Positions 44,486 through 52,503 of a stretch of DNA of 64,000 nucleotides are shown piece after piece. The notes beneath the pieces are model-generated. The model was not told where the DNA came from. It searched no databases and saw only the letters and a list, made by a program, of their open reading frames with translations. The DNA comes from HyVt-477 sp965224605 (lineage in GTDB: Bacteria > Pseudomonadota > Gammaproteobacteria > Thiotrichales > Thiotrichaceae), in the NCBI GenBank assembly GCA_965224605.1, contig CBDCZP010000001.1, forward strand, positions 186,001 through 250,000, read 5' to 3'. The position numbers and the translations under genes are program-made. Numbering within the stretch: position 1 is the stretch's first letter; every line of letters begins with the position of its first letter.

Positions 44486-44746
44486 ATGAATCCTAGAGTA
44501 AGTAAAGTATCTACGACTGAAGATTATAAATTAAACTTAACTTTTACAAACGGTGAAAGTGGTATTTATGACTGTTCTAGTTTATTAAGCTTTGGTGTAT
44601 TTAAAGAATTTAAAAACAAACATTACTTTCACCAAGCCAAAGTTGTTGACGGAACTGTGGTATGGCCACATGAGCAAGATATATGCCCAGACACATTATA
44701 TCTTGAGTCTGACAAAATTGATGTACTGCAAGCAACCGCCGCATAA
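44486..44746 (+). CDS. DUF2442 family protein, 86 aa
   Basis: This small protein has the DUF2442 pattern: NGESGIYDCSSLL, a KEFKNKHYFHQAKV segment, then GTVVWPHEQDICPDTLYLES near the C-terminus. It is paired with DUF4160 upstream in the same cassette, in the usual order, with a 5-bp gap. It is commonly regarded as the possible antitoxin or partner half; this is not shown here. The cassette ends at attC 5. Confidence 0.9.
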   Translation: MNPRVSKVSTTEDYKLNLTFTNGESGIYDCSSLLSFGVFKEFKNKHYFHQAKVVDGTVVWPHEQDICPDTLYLESDKIDVLQATAA

Positions 44747-44851
44747 ATGCTTCAAGGTTGTAGTTGCATAGAACATACAGCTACAAGCTTATGAAACTAT
44801 TACCTTTAAACCTAATAACACTCAAAATAATGAGCGTGCCTGAACATCCAC

Positions 44852-44982
44852 AGCTAACAAGTAAATTCAAGAGGGACTTTTTGACTCAGCGCTTGATTTA
44901 CGTTCATTGCATTCTGTGAGTTTATCGTAGCTTTAAGCCCCGTGCCTTCGAGGTCAAAAAGCCCCTTAATTTGGCGTTAGAA
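44852..44982 (+). other. attC site 5
   Basis: 131 bp from AGCTAAC (44852-44858) to GTTAGAA (44976-44982). The left core pairs with attI-B and the right core with TTCTAAC of attC 6, so both neighbouring cassettes are exactly delimited. The arms are AGAGGGACTTTTTGAC and GTCAAAAAGCCCCTT. Confidence 0.92.
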
Positions 44983-45339
44983 GCCAGTAATTATCCAACA
45001 GAGTGACCGCTTATAGTTCCGAAAGTGTAAGAATGATTATCAGCAGTAAGTTATTGCGACTGTATAACCTGCAATTTTAAATATTCTTGAAATGGGTCGA
45101 AATCTTTATCTGAGTGAAGTAAAGGAAAGTTGTTTTCAATACAAAAAGTAGCAATTATTACATCAATAGTTTTCCTGACAGTAACTCCTTTCTTTCGTAA
45201 AAAACGAAAATTATCAGCACTTTTAAGGGCTATATTTTGTCCCGCAAGTTCAAAAGCACTAAATGCCATTAGTAATCTTTTAGCCGTCTCGTATTCACGG
45301 TCATGTCTAAAACCTTGTAGAACCTCTGTAAGAACTAAG

Positions 45340-46432
45340 GGTGAATTCAACTTCTAAGTGCAACAGTCTTAGTCTTGAAAAAGACTTCGTAAGGTGTTCT
45401 GTACTTTAAACATTTCCTTGGGCGGTGATTAAGTTTATCAACTGCCTCTTGAATAAGACTATCATCTATCACATGAAAGTTGCAGCCTTTAGGGAAATAT
45501 CTCCTCAATAATCCGTTGGTATTTTCATTCAATCCTCTTTGCCAAGGTGAATAAGGATCAGCAAAATAGACACGACTTTTGGTCGCTTTTTCGAGCAGTT
45601 TGAAATAGGCAAACTCACTACCATTATCAACCGTAAATGTTTTTATTAGTTCTGGATCTATGCCTTTAAATGCATCAATAGTGCTATTCATAAAGTTCTC
45701 TGAACCTTTGTTTTCAAGTTTTCCAACCACTAAAAAACGGCTCTTTCTCTCTACATGGGTTGCAAGCCCACCTAGTGATTTTCCACCTTCTACTGTGTCA
45801 CTTTCCCAGTCTCCAAAACGCTTTTTATCACCCACTATTTTGGGTCTTTTATCTATCGACACTCTGTCTTTTATTTTGCTCTTCTTCCCACTACGACGCT
45901 GTTTACGTCGCTTTTTGTGATGCCTCACCAGATTCTTGTAATGCACCCCTCCCTGTCGTGCATCAAGATACAGCCACTGATAAATAGTTTCTGGACTCGC
46001 TCGCATTTTCTCACTTCTGTATTCACGCTTTAAGCGACCCGAAATAATCTCAGGTGAGAGTCCTTTTCCTACACTATTGATGACAACATCTAATAGGGGT
46101 TTATGAGATAGTCTCTTGGCTGTTCGGACAATTGACTTCCGTTCTTTGGCATAGTTATTGGCGCTTTTATACCAATAGACTCCATTACTTTCTTTGTTCC
46201 TGTTTATCTCTCTACTGACCGTACTGGCGGATCTATCTATTGAATCTGCTATGTCTCTGATCGTGTGATTTCGAAGGGATAAGTAATATATACAATAGCG
46301 TTCATTTGAGCTTAAATGGGTGTAAGACATCGTAGGTTCCTGACTTTTAAATTGTGGTAATTTAAAGTTATCAGATTCTTGCGATGTCTTCTTTATTTAG
46401 TCTAAGTGTTGCACTTGGTGTTGGAACTCAGG
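45340..46432 (-). mobile_element. IS30-family insertion sequence, 1,093 bp
   Basis: The ends GGTGAATTCAACTTC (45340 on) and CCTGAGTTCCAAC (46432 inwards on the other strand) lead into a shared inner AAGTGCAACA, giving imperfect inverted repeats of about 26 bp. The 3-bp AAG/CTT duplication flanks it at 45337-45339 and 46433-45. It carries one transposase gene. It is inserted in vapC of an integron cassette. Confidence 0.88.
45347..46330 (-). CDS. IS30-family transposase, 327 aa
   Basis: The N-terminal helix-turn-helix contains RNHTIRDIADSIDRSASTVSREINRN, typical of IS30. The DDE core is visible as GDWESDTVEGG (first Asp), FTVDNGSEFA (second Asp) and WQRGLNENTNGLLRRYFPKG (Glu). The length is normal and there is no frameshift, so the element may be active. 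Its stop lies in the left inverted repeat. Confidence 0.93.
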   Translation of the reverse strand: MSYTHLSSNERYCIYYLSLRNHTIRDIADSIDRSASTVSREINRNKESNGVYWYKSANNYAKERKSIVRTAKRLSHKPLLDVVINSVGKGLSPEIISGRLKREYRSEKMRASPETIYQWLYLDARQGGVHYKNLVRHHKKRRKQRRSGKKSKIKDRVSIDKRPKIVGDKKRFGDWESDTVEGGKSLGGLATHVERKSRFLVVGKLENKGSENFMNSTIDAFKGIDPELIKTFTVDNGSEFAYFKLLEKATKSRVYFADPYSPWQRGLNENTNGLLRRYFPKGCNFHVIDDSLIQEAVDKLNHRPRKCLKYRTPYEVFFKTKTVALRS

Positions 46433-46541
46433 AAGTCACCAACAGCTATTGGTTCTTTGCCTAACAAACTATTGAGTGTATTAGTTTCAAGAGTTTGAGT
46501 GCCATTGAAATAATCAATCCAAACACTAGAGTCAACAAATA

Positions 46542-46736
46542 TCAATTATCAATCCTCATTTTATCAAGGTCGCCTTCCCAATGTAATTTGCCTCTGAAGT
46601 TTTTGACATTCTCTTGCATTTTTAAATTGACTAAAGTCTTAAGTCCCAATTCAACAGCTTCTCGTTTTGTTTTTAAGCCTGTCAATTTCAGTGCATCATT
46701 CATCAAACTATCATCTATAACAATATTCGTGCGCAT
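46542..46736 (-). CDS. vapB: VapB-type antitoxin, 64 aa
   Basis: I chose ATG 46736 (MRTNIVIDDSLMNDAL), the usual opening of this family; a longer frame from 46796 adds 20 atypical residues. The N-terminal part is a ribbon-helix-helix-like DNA-binding segment ending in TKREAVELGLKTLV, and the C-terminal tail (FRGKLHWEGDLDKMR) is the toxin-binding type. It overlaps the vapC start by 3-4 bases. The antitoxin is intact while its toxin is broken, so selection on the pair is now relaxed. Confidence 0.9.
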   Translation of the reverse strand: MRTNIVIDDSLMNDALKLTGLKTKREAVELGLKTLVNLKMQENVKNFRGKLHWEGDLDKMRIDN

Positions 46737-47104
46737 ATGAGCCTCTGTGTATAAATTAAATAATTTATACACATTAAAGCTGTTTTCAAAATCCACGTCA
46801 AGAAAGAATTACAATTTCTAGATTCAGGTGGTAACAATTATTACAAAATCTATCATCGCTATTACTTTCCGTGAATGAAGATTAATGCTAAATTAACATA
46901 ATAATATCAGGGCAATATAGCTACTATCTATAGTATGTGAATTCTAAAAATAATGCTTCCCTGTCTACAAAATCAAGTGTTTCTTGCCTGTGGACATCTA
47001 GCAAAAATCCAAGGGCGGTAGCGTATTCACAGTTTAACCCAAGCCCAAAAAACCACAGCACTTATTACAAGTGTAGTTTTTCTTTTGTGCGCTGAACAAG
47101 CAGC
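46737..47104. other. Cassette spacer upstream of vapB
   Basis: These 368 AT-rich bp must contain the vapBC promoter on the minus strand. The segment GGGCGGTAGCGT near 47012-47023 also occurs in the duplicated block at about 34990 and 35183. No gene seen. Confidence 0.5.
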
Positions 47105-47234
47105 TTCTAACAAGTAAATTGAAGAGGGACTTTTCTACTCAGCGGTTGATTTTCGTTCAGTACATTCTGAAAGTTTATCTTTGATTAATCTTCCGTTATG
47201 TCTGTCCGAAAAGCCCCTTAATTTGGCGTTAGCA
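47105..47234 (+). other. attC site 6
   Basis: 130 bp from TTCTAAC (47105-47111) to GTTAGCA (47228-47234). The left core exactly pairs with attC 5. It is very similar to attC 7 over its whole length, including TTTATCTTTGATTAA and CCGAAAAGCCCCTTAATTT. Confidence 0.92.
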
Positions 47235-48050
47235 CCTTAAATCGAAGTTGGTGAAATGTAGCTAAAACGCGAGTGAATTTAAAACCTAGAGCAAGCAAAA
47301 TATCGTCCTAAATTGCACAAGAAATTACCCATTTAAAATATTTAAAACTTGGCAAGTCGTTGTGTTGAGAAAGGTAGCCACTTTCCAAATAGAACAATCA
47401 TTCCAATCTAATATCATCTTTTTATGAAACTAACAGTATCAAAAGAGTTAGGTAGAGAAATCAGGGTTGTCCTATTTCCGTGGAAAAACACCGTAGAAGC
47501 ATCAAGATTAAAAGCATAGAGTTAGACTTCGTACAAATGGACAAACAAGCGTAGCAACTGAACCATTGAAAGTGCTAGAGTCAAGAAATCAGTTCCAAGC
47601 AAATCCCCCACCAGAATTAAAAATAGAGGAACTGCCTATCAATCAGTAAAGCAAGCCTTTAGCAGTCTAATTCTGGCAGTTTGCTCTCTGTAACTACACC
47701 CAATAAGGGGCTAACAAAGAGAATCATCCGTTCACAGAAAAAGTAGTCAGTAAACGGTTAGCTTAATCATCTGAAGGGTTCAAACAACAAGGGACTGAGA
47801 AATGGGGTTCACGTGTGAAATCATCATCAGATAGAGCAACCTTTATCAGGCAAGACAGCTCAGGGGCAAATAACTTTTCGCGTCACGCTCGTTCTAGCTA
47901 ACTTCAGTAGAATTCAGAAAGTCGGGTAGCACTAGCAAAGAGTGAAAGAAGGTTTGAGGTTAGGATGCTAAAATACCTTTCGAAGGGGCATAGCGTTTCG
48001 TGCGCCACATTTAATCAGTCAGCTTTGAAAGTAATTCATCAAGAGGTTTG
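47235..48050 (+). other. Cassette with no recognisable gene (probably decayed)
   Basis: Over 800 bp lie between attC 6 and attC 7 with no open frame of 60 codons on either strand. A plus-strand stretch near 47520-47648 reads about 43 codons (LRTNGQTSVATEP through PPELKIEELPINQ) to a stop, which could be the end of a former gene. No promoter or RNA structure stands out. Confidence 0.5.
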
Positions 48051-48180
48051 GGCTAACAAGTAAATTGAAGAGGGACTTTTCTACTCAGCGGTTGATTTGC
48101 GTTCAGCGCATTCTGTGAGCTTATCTTTGATTAACCTTCAGTTATGTCTGTCCGAAAAGCCCCTTAATTTGGCGTTAGAT
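48051..48180 (+). other. attC site 7
   Basis: 130 bp from GGCTAAC (48051-48057) to GTTAGAT (48174-48180). The left core differs by one base from the TGCTAAC expected from attC 6, so the junction has mutated or been rearranged. No downstream ATCTAAC partner for the right core was found; the array is broken after this point. Confidence 0.9.
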
Positions 48181-48498
48181 CTAAAAAGTGGAATTACCTA
48201 TTCTTGTCATATTAATCAACTGTGATATGGGTATTTTGGTCAGAATAATGATTTTTCTCCAATAAATGTATGGAACTAAAATTCAAAACAAGAAATATTC
48301 ATATTTAAATTAGACGAAAGTAAAACACTCTCAACTGAGAGTTCTATAGATGAAAAAGCGTGATACATCTTCTGGGACTTAACTTACATTAAAAATTGCT
48401 CTTGCTAGTCCAAAGCCCTGTAGACGCTGATGCGTGCCACAATCATTAACCGTCAAAGGTGAGAAATAACCCTTGCCAGTTTCAAAACCAATATATGC
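48181..48498. other. Spacer between attC 7 and IS3
   Basis: 318 AT-rich bp. The right part may be a minus-strand gene remnant (see 48384-49898); the left part (48181-48383) holds nothing recognisable. Confidence 0.45.
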
Positions 48499-48529
48499 TG
48501 ACGTGGTCAACCTATTTGAGACAATCCAG

Positions 48530-49408
48530 TTAAGCTACTTTTTTCATTTCAATCAATTGTCCTTCAAAATCATTAGGACAGCAATAGTCCAAGTATGAAT
48601 GCAAGCGATAGCTATTGTAGAACATAGAAATGTAATTCAATATATCCTGCTGTGCTTCAAAGCGAGTTTGATAGCTTTTCCATTGCACCCGCTCCTGTTT
48701 CAGACTTCCAAAAAAACTTTCAGCTACGGCATTATCCCAGCAGTTACCTTTACGGCTCATGCTACCTTTGAAGTCATGACTCTTAAGAAGTTGTCTAAAT
48801 GCTTTACTAGCATATTGTGAACCTCTGTCAGAATGATGAATCAGTCCAGCTAGGGGTCTACGTTGCCAAATAGCCATTTCTAGTGCATCACAAACCAGCG
48901 GGGCTTTCATGCGTGAACTCATGCTCCAGCCCACTATTTTTCTGGAATACAGATCAATAACAACCGCCAAATATAACCAGCCTTCCTGCGTCCAGATATA
49001 GGTGATATCAGCGACATAGACCTGATTTTGTTCAGCCACAGTAAACTCACGTTCTACCCAGTTATCGTAAACAGGCTGTTTGTGGTTGCTGTTCGTGGTT
49101 ACCTTGTATTTTTTACGTTGTTTAACAGTGACATTGGCTTCTTTCATCAGATTTCTTGCTTTGTTTCTGCTGACTGGAAAACTTAAGGCATTCAAGGCTT
49201 TCTTCATGCGACGACTACCATAAGTAGAGTCAGAATCATCGGCGATTCTCTTTACCCATGTCAGCATTTTCTGGTGTTCAGGATCGTCTGACTTTTGAAC
49301 TCCATGCTTTATATGATGATAATAATTAGATCGATTGACACCCAGTACCTGACATTGCAGGCTAATAGGATAGGTATTCTTATGTTGGGTAATAAATGAA
49401 TACTTCAT
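48530..49408 (-). CDS. IS3-family transposase OrfB, 292 aa from its first ATG
   Basis: DDE integrase-fold transposase: YVADITYIWT (first Asp), LIHHSDRGSQYAS (second Asp) and DNAVAESFFGSLK (Glu) are all present, preceded by the HTH_21-like region (ADDSDSTYGSRRMKKAL). It is normally made as an OrfAB fusion by -1 frameshifting. The A-AAA-AAG heptamer near the end of orfA (49443-49437 on the minus strand) supplies the slip site, and reading on in the -1 frame gives KKSHGILCSRNEMKYSF, in frame with this gene. Intact. Confidence 0.93.
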   Translation of the reverse strand: MKYSFITQHKNTYPISLQCQVLGVNRSNYYHHIKHGVQKSDDPEHQKMLTWVKRIADDSDSTYGSRRMKKALNALSFPVSRNKARNLMKEANVTVKQRKKYKVTTNSNHKQPVYDNWVEREFTVAEQNQVYVADITYIWTQEGWLYLAVVIDLYSRKIVGWSMSSRMKAPLVCDALEMAIWQRRPLAGLIHHSDRGSQYASKAFRQLLKSHDFKGSMSRKGNCWDNAVAESFFGSLKQERVQWKSYQTRFEAQQDILNYISMFYNSYRLHSYLDYCCPNDFEGQLIEMKKVA

Positions 49409-49698
49409 TTCATTTCTGCTGCAAAGAATACCGTGGCTTTTTTTAGGATGTCTTTCTCCATTTCAAGCCGTTTTACCTGGGCTTTGAGCTTTCTGTTTTC
49501 ATCTTGATCGGGTGTTAATTTACCATTACCTCGGAAAGCATAGCCATCATCTGATTGATGCTCTCTTACCCAGCGGCCTAACAGTGATAATGATATATCA
49601 AGACTACTAGCCGCTTCTTTTCGGCTATATCCTTGCTCTGTGACAAGACTTACTGCATCTTCTTTGAACTCTTTTGAAAACTTCTTTCGTGTGGTCAT
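49405..49698 (-). CDS. IS3-family transposase OrfA, 97 aa
   Basis: This is a helix-turn-helix of the HTH_8/transposase_8 type (KFSKEFKEDAVSLVTEQGYS, then AASSLDISLSLLGRWV) followed by a leucine-zipper-like helix (RKLKAQVKRLEMEKDILKKA). It binds the IS ends. The slippery heptamer near its 3' end directs part of the translation into orfB, and its stop overlaps the orfB ATG by 4 bases. Confidence 0.93.
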   Translation of the reverse strand: MTTRKKFSKEFKEDAVSLVTEQGYSRKEAASSLDISLSLLGRWVREHQSDDGYAFRGNGKLTPDQDENRKLKAQVKRLEMEKDILKKATVFFAAEMK

Positions 49699-49900
49699 TT
49701 TTTACTCCTCAGTTTAGTATAATGTGCTTAACTGGGTTGTATCAATTTATTAGACCACGTCAGTAGATGCTAACGCCGTCCATCGTTCGGCTTGTTTTTG
49801 CATAGCAATGTCACGTCTGGTTTCCAGGAACTCGTCCGTACGTTCTAGCTCATCTTTAATAAAATTATATTCCCTGGTCAGCTCTAATGCACTTTGTTGT

Positions 49901-50323
49901 TTAACCGTTGCTAAAAGGGTTCAGTAGTTTGACACCACTTGATTCAAAATCATTTAGATTTCGAGTTACAACAGTTAGATTATTAGTTAAAGCTATTGCT
50001 GCAATTTGTTTATCAAGTAAATGTTCATGGTGAGGAACTCTTAAATGCCCCCATACTTGAGCTGCTTCTTTATCGAAATTAAGGATATTCTTGCTGTAGG
50101 TAGATAGAATATTACCTAACCATGCTTCAAGCATATCTGCTTGTTTTACATCATTACGGTAGCGTATTTTTTCAATGCCTCTGCGTAGCTCACCCACTGT
50201 AATAACACTCAAGTAGGTAGCAATATTATTAGAAACCACATCCTCAAAAAAAGTCTGTACTCCTACATTAGCTTTTTTACCTTTCCTCATTTCACTGATA
50301 ATGTTTGTATCAATTAAATACAC
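49901..50323 (-). CDS. VapC/FitB-type PIN-domain toxin, 140 aa
   Basis: PIN ribonuclease: YLIDTNIISEMRKG (Asp5), VITVGELRRGIEK (Glu), DKQIAAIALTNNLTVVTRNLNDF (two Asp). VapC and FitB toxins cleave RNA, often tRNA, and are blocked by the partner antitoxin. The start overlaps the antitoxin gene by 14 bp. The complete pair lies in the inverted right part of the cassette array. All acidic residues are present, so the toxin is probably functional. Confidence 0.93.
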   Translation of the reverse strand: MYLIDTNIISEMRKGKKANVGVQTFFEDVVSNNIATYLSVITVGELRRGIEKIRYRNDVKQADMLEAWLGNILSTYSKNILNFDKEAAQVWGHLRVPHHEHLLDKQIAAIALTNNLTVVTRNLNDFESSGVKLLNPFSNG

Positions 50324-50543
50324 TTACATCATCCAACCCTTGTAAACGCTCAAAGTCACTATCGATACCTACATTTGGCATGTCAGCTATAATTTCTGCA
50401 AATGTTTTTCTTTTTGGCATTAACAACACACTAGCAAGAATAAGTCGATGTTCTGCTTCGGCACTATGACCCGACCGACCAGCTTTTTCCTTTAAAGCTC
50501 TTACAATATCATCATCTATATTTCGGACTACTAAATTAGCCAT
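50310..50543 (-). CDS. FitA/VapB-type antitoxin, 77 aa
   Basis: A ribbon-helix-helix protein of the FitA type: MANLVVRNIDDDIVRALKEK, then GRSGHSAEAEHRLIL, followed by a C-terminal segment that occupies the toxin active site (ADMPNVGIDSDFERLQ). It would repress its own operon together with the toxin. The short spacer upstream of it (50544-50651) leads directly into the inverted attC 8. Confidence 0.92.
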   Translation of the reverse strand: MANLVVRNIDDDIVRALKEKAGRSGHSAEAEHRLILASVLLMPKRKTFAEIIADMPNVGIDSDFERLQGLDDVSVFN

Positions 50544-50651
50544 AATAATTACCTCATCATCATTTCTGTTTCAATGAAGTAAATATAATATAATTTACAA
50601 TTGCAATCAATGATAGCATTTTGGTTGAGGGAGAGAATATTTGAATATGGG

Positions 50652-50780
50652 TAGTAGCGCCAAGTTGAGGAGCTTTTTGGACAGATAGCGATGAACATAA
50701 CTCTATGAAATACTTTATAGAGTTCACAGAACTTAAATCAACCGCTGAGCAAAAAACTCCCTTCGAACGTCTTGTTAGGC
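50652..50780 (-). other. attC site 8, inverted
   Basis: This is the only site read on the minus strand: GCCTAAC (50780-50774) then GACGTTCGAAGGGAG, closing with AAAAAGCTCCTCAACTTGGC and a degraded right core GCTACTA in place of GTTRRRY. It is most similar to attC 2, including TCTATAAAGTATTTCATAGA. The left core pairs with GTTAGGC on the minus strand at 52310-52304, so the NERD/PIN segment is its cassette. Confidence 0.88.
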
Positions 50781-50825
50781 TAGGTGGTTGAATTTACAGA
50801 TAAATAACGACAAAGAAGTAAGTGC

Positions 50826-51614
50826 TTAAGTCTTTGCCGCAGTGTATCTACAACGTGGAAAGCCAGAACAACCATAAAACCCTTGGTCAATATTAGCTCC
50901 TTTTTTTGCCATCCGCTTGACCAATATACTGCCACATTTTGGACAACGTCGTTTTGAATTGTTTGCAACTGCTTTTTCCTTGAGGTGCTTCACATGGTTT
51001 CTGTTGGTTTTAAATGATTTTTCTAGTTGCTCTGATTTAATGCGTTTAATAATACTAGCTACTTTACTCTGAGATAGGAGCACTACATCTTTTGACTTAA
51101 TGTATTTTGTAAACCCACTATCCAGTACATTTTTTGGCATGGGATTTTTGAAAGTACTTTCCCCAGTGAAGGCAATAACTGAATGAAATTTTTCTTCTTC
51201 AAGACCTAGAAGATTAGAAAGTACTTTTAGGTGTTTATAGTTTTGATGTAAGGGATTTTGAAATGAGTTAGTGTATTTGAATATTTTTTGTGTCCATTTC
51301 TTTTGGTTCTCAGAACCAAAAATCCATCCTTTCATATTTTTAGTCTCTATGATAAATATTCCATAAATTGAGACTAAAACATGATCAATTTGAGTTGTGC
51401 CGTCAGACGTTGGAACTGTGACATCCTTTAATAAATGATAAATATCTTTGTCAAGTTTGCGTGTTACTGAAAAATTAACTATAAATTCTCCTAGCTTACC
51501 TTTGAAATATGGTGATTTAAAAAAAAACACCACTAAAACAAGTGGTAATAAATACCATATACTAACTAATGCACTTCCAATTGATTGATAAAATTGCGCT
51601 GTTAGATTATTCAT
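50826..51614 (-). CDS. NERD-domain nuclease-like protein with C-terminal zinc ribbon, 262 aa
   Basis: One N-terminal transmembrane helix (about 15-32) precedes a NERD domain, a PD-(D/E)xK relative. Likely catalytic residues are E43 (KLGEFIVNF), D77 (QIDHVLV) and E90-x-K92 (IFIIETKN). A topoisomerase-type zinc ribbon follows near 223-258 (CPKCGSILV, CSGFPRC). NERD proteins recur in defence and DNA-processing loci. This gene ends 46 bp before the inverted attC 8, so it is a cassette gene of the inverted segment. The membrane helix plus DNA-binding zinc ribbon suggests action on DNA near the membrane, by inference. Confidence 0.88.
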   Translation of the reverse strand: MNNLTAQFYQSIGSALVSIWYLLPLVLVVFFFKSPYFKGKLGEFIVNFSVTRKLDKDIYHLLKDVTVPTSDGTTQIDHVLVSIYGIFIIETKNMKGWIFGSENQKKWTQKIFKYTNSFQNPLHQNYKHLKVLSNLLGLEEEKFHSVIAFTGESTFKNPMPKNVLDSGFTKYIKSKDVVLLSQSKVASIIKRIKSEQLEKSFKTNRNHVKHLKEKAVANNSKRRCPKCGSILVKRMAKKGANIDQGFYGCSGFPRCRYTAAKT

Positions 51615-51641
51615 ACTTGCCTCATTTTTATATTATTATTG

Positions 51642-52212
51642 CTAAGCAGATTCTTTTACAAGAATTCTAGATTTTATAAGTTCATGCTTGATTAGCATTT
51701 CATATATTTTGCTTATATTGTTTTTAGTAGCTCGGTCTCTAAGACGTGACCTGATAACATTTTTTAGAGAGACCTCTGTTTTTGGCAATTTTTCATAATC
51801 TGTGTTGATTATTGTTGTAATTATTTTTTTATCTTCAAGGTCAAGTTTGTTATTTATTATACTGGTGCTTTTTCCAACTCTCCGACACTGACGACCATTA
51901 TGGTTGATATGGTTGATCAAATTGTCATATCCCTTGTCATTTGAGATGACTACAAAACTAATTTCTTGCTCTTCTAAAGCATCAAATTTCCCTAGTAGTA
52001 ACCTATGTGAAAGTCTAGATTGTTATCAGAAATCTCTCTTATTTAAGTATTGTTATATTTATAAGTTTATCTGAGGATAGACTTTGAAGAGATAAATTGT
52101 TTTGCTTCGCGCCTACAAAGATGAATACTTTATTGTAAGACGCAAGATTAATGTCCTTCAAAGTTGAACCAATGTTTTCAAGATCAATCAATGCCCAAGT
52201 CTCTTTGCTCAT
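51642..52212 (-). pseudogene. PIN-like (NYN-type) RNase gene with two frameshifts
   Basis: The hand-read minus strand from ATG 52212 gives WALIDLENIGSTLKDINLAS, FIFVGAKQNNLSL and LINITILK, then a stop. A shifted frame continues REISDNNLDFHIGYY. A second shift continues GKFDALEEQEISFVVISNDK, then GYDNLINHINHNG, and runs on as a 92-codon frame to 51642. The three pieces make one PIN-like domain plus a C-terminal helical part. Two frame changes near 52055 and 52000 inactivate it, unless they are sequencing errors. It shares the cassette with the NERD gene. Confidence 0.85.
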
Positions 52213-52303
52213 AATTTTTAGTTCTTATTATTATTTTGAAATAGAGTACTAGATGAGTACCTTTAACTCTAGAATTTTACGATATGATGCTAGTCGTTTT
52301 TTT

Positions 52304-52310
52304 GCCTAAC
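52304..52310 (-). other. Cassette boundary core site on the minus strand
   Basis: GTTAGGC read on the minus strand, exactly complementary to the left core of attC 8. The preceding minus-strand sequence (GCAAGCCCC near 52350) resembles the 3' half of an attC, so a degraded ninth attC in the same inverted orientation may lie at about 52304-52400. Confidence 0.5.
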
Positions 52311-52503
52311 TGCTCGTTTAAGAGCACATGAGTTTTGGGGCTTGCTTTAAGTGACGTTGGTGTGATCTCACAAATACCATGCAATGGATTACTATAATGT
52401 CCTCAGGTCGAACTCAAACAATTAAATGTGCTGACGGAGACATATTGAATTTATCCACTAAGAAGAAACCAGCGGACTTAATAAACAAGTTGAGTTACGA
52501 CAA

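Larger units (their letters stand above)
45051..46545 (-). pseudogene. vapC: vapC PIN-domain toxin interrupted by an IS30-family element
   Basis: The 5' part lies at 46545-46433: TTG start overlapping the vapB stop, then IFVDSSVWIDYFNG, ending GKEPIAVGD. The 3' part lies at 45339-45051: LVLTEVLQGFRHDREYE, then the PIN end with DVIIATFCIENN and LHSDKDFDPF. Between them is a 1,093-bp insertion flanked by CTT on both sides. Removing the insertion and one CTT restores AVGD-LVLTEVLQGF, the normal PIN reading frame. The intact gene would give a VapC ribonuclease of about 134 aa. As it stands the toxin cannot be made whole. Confidence 0.9.
48499..49762 (-). mobile_element. IS3-family insertion sequence, 1,264 bp
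   Basis: The left end TGACGTGGTCAACCTATTTG and the inverted right end TGACGTGGTCTAATAAATTG both continue to CCAGTTAA about 30 bases in. It carries orfA and orfB in the usual overlapping arrangement. No clear flanking direct repeat is visible, which may reflect a rearrangement after insertion. Confidence 0.9.
48384..49898 (-). pseudogene. Possible gene remnants on both sides of the IS3 element
   Basis: Minus-strand readable stretches lie directly next to the element. After vapC, about 49898-49763 reads VKQQSALELTREYNFIKDEL and on to AERWTALAS with no start codon near its beginning. On the far side, about 48497-48384 reads YIGFETGKGYFSPLTVND and on to FNVS before a stop. They might be ends of one gene split by the insertion or two unrelated remnants. 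I could not confirm frame continuity. Confidence 0.35.
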
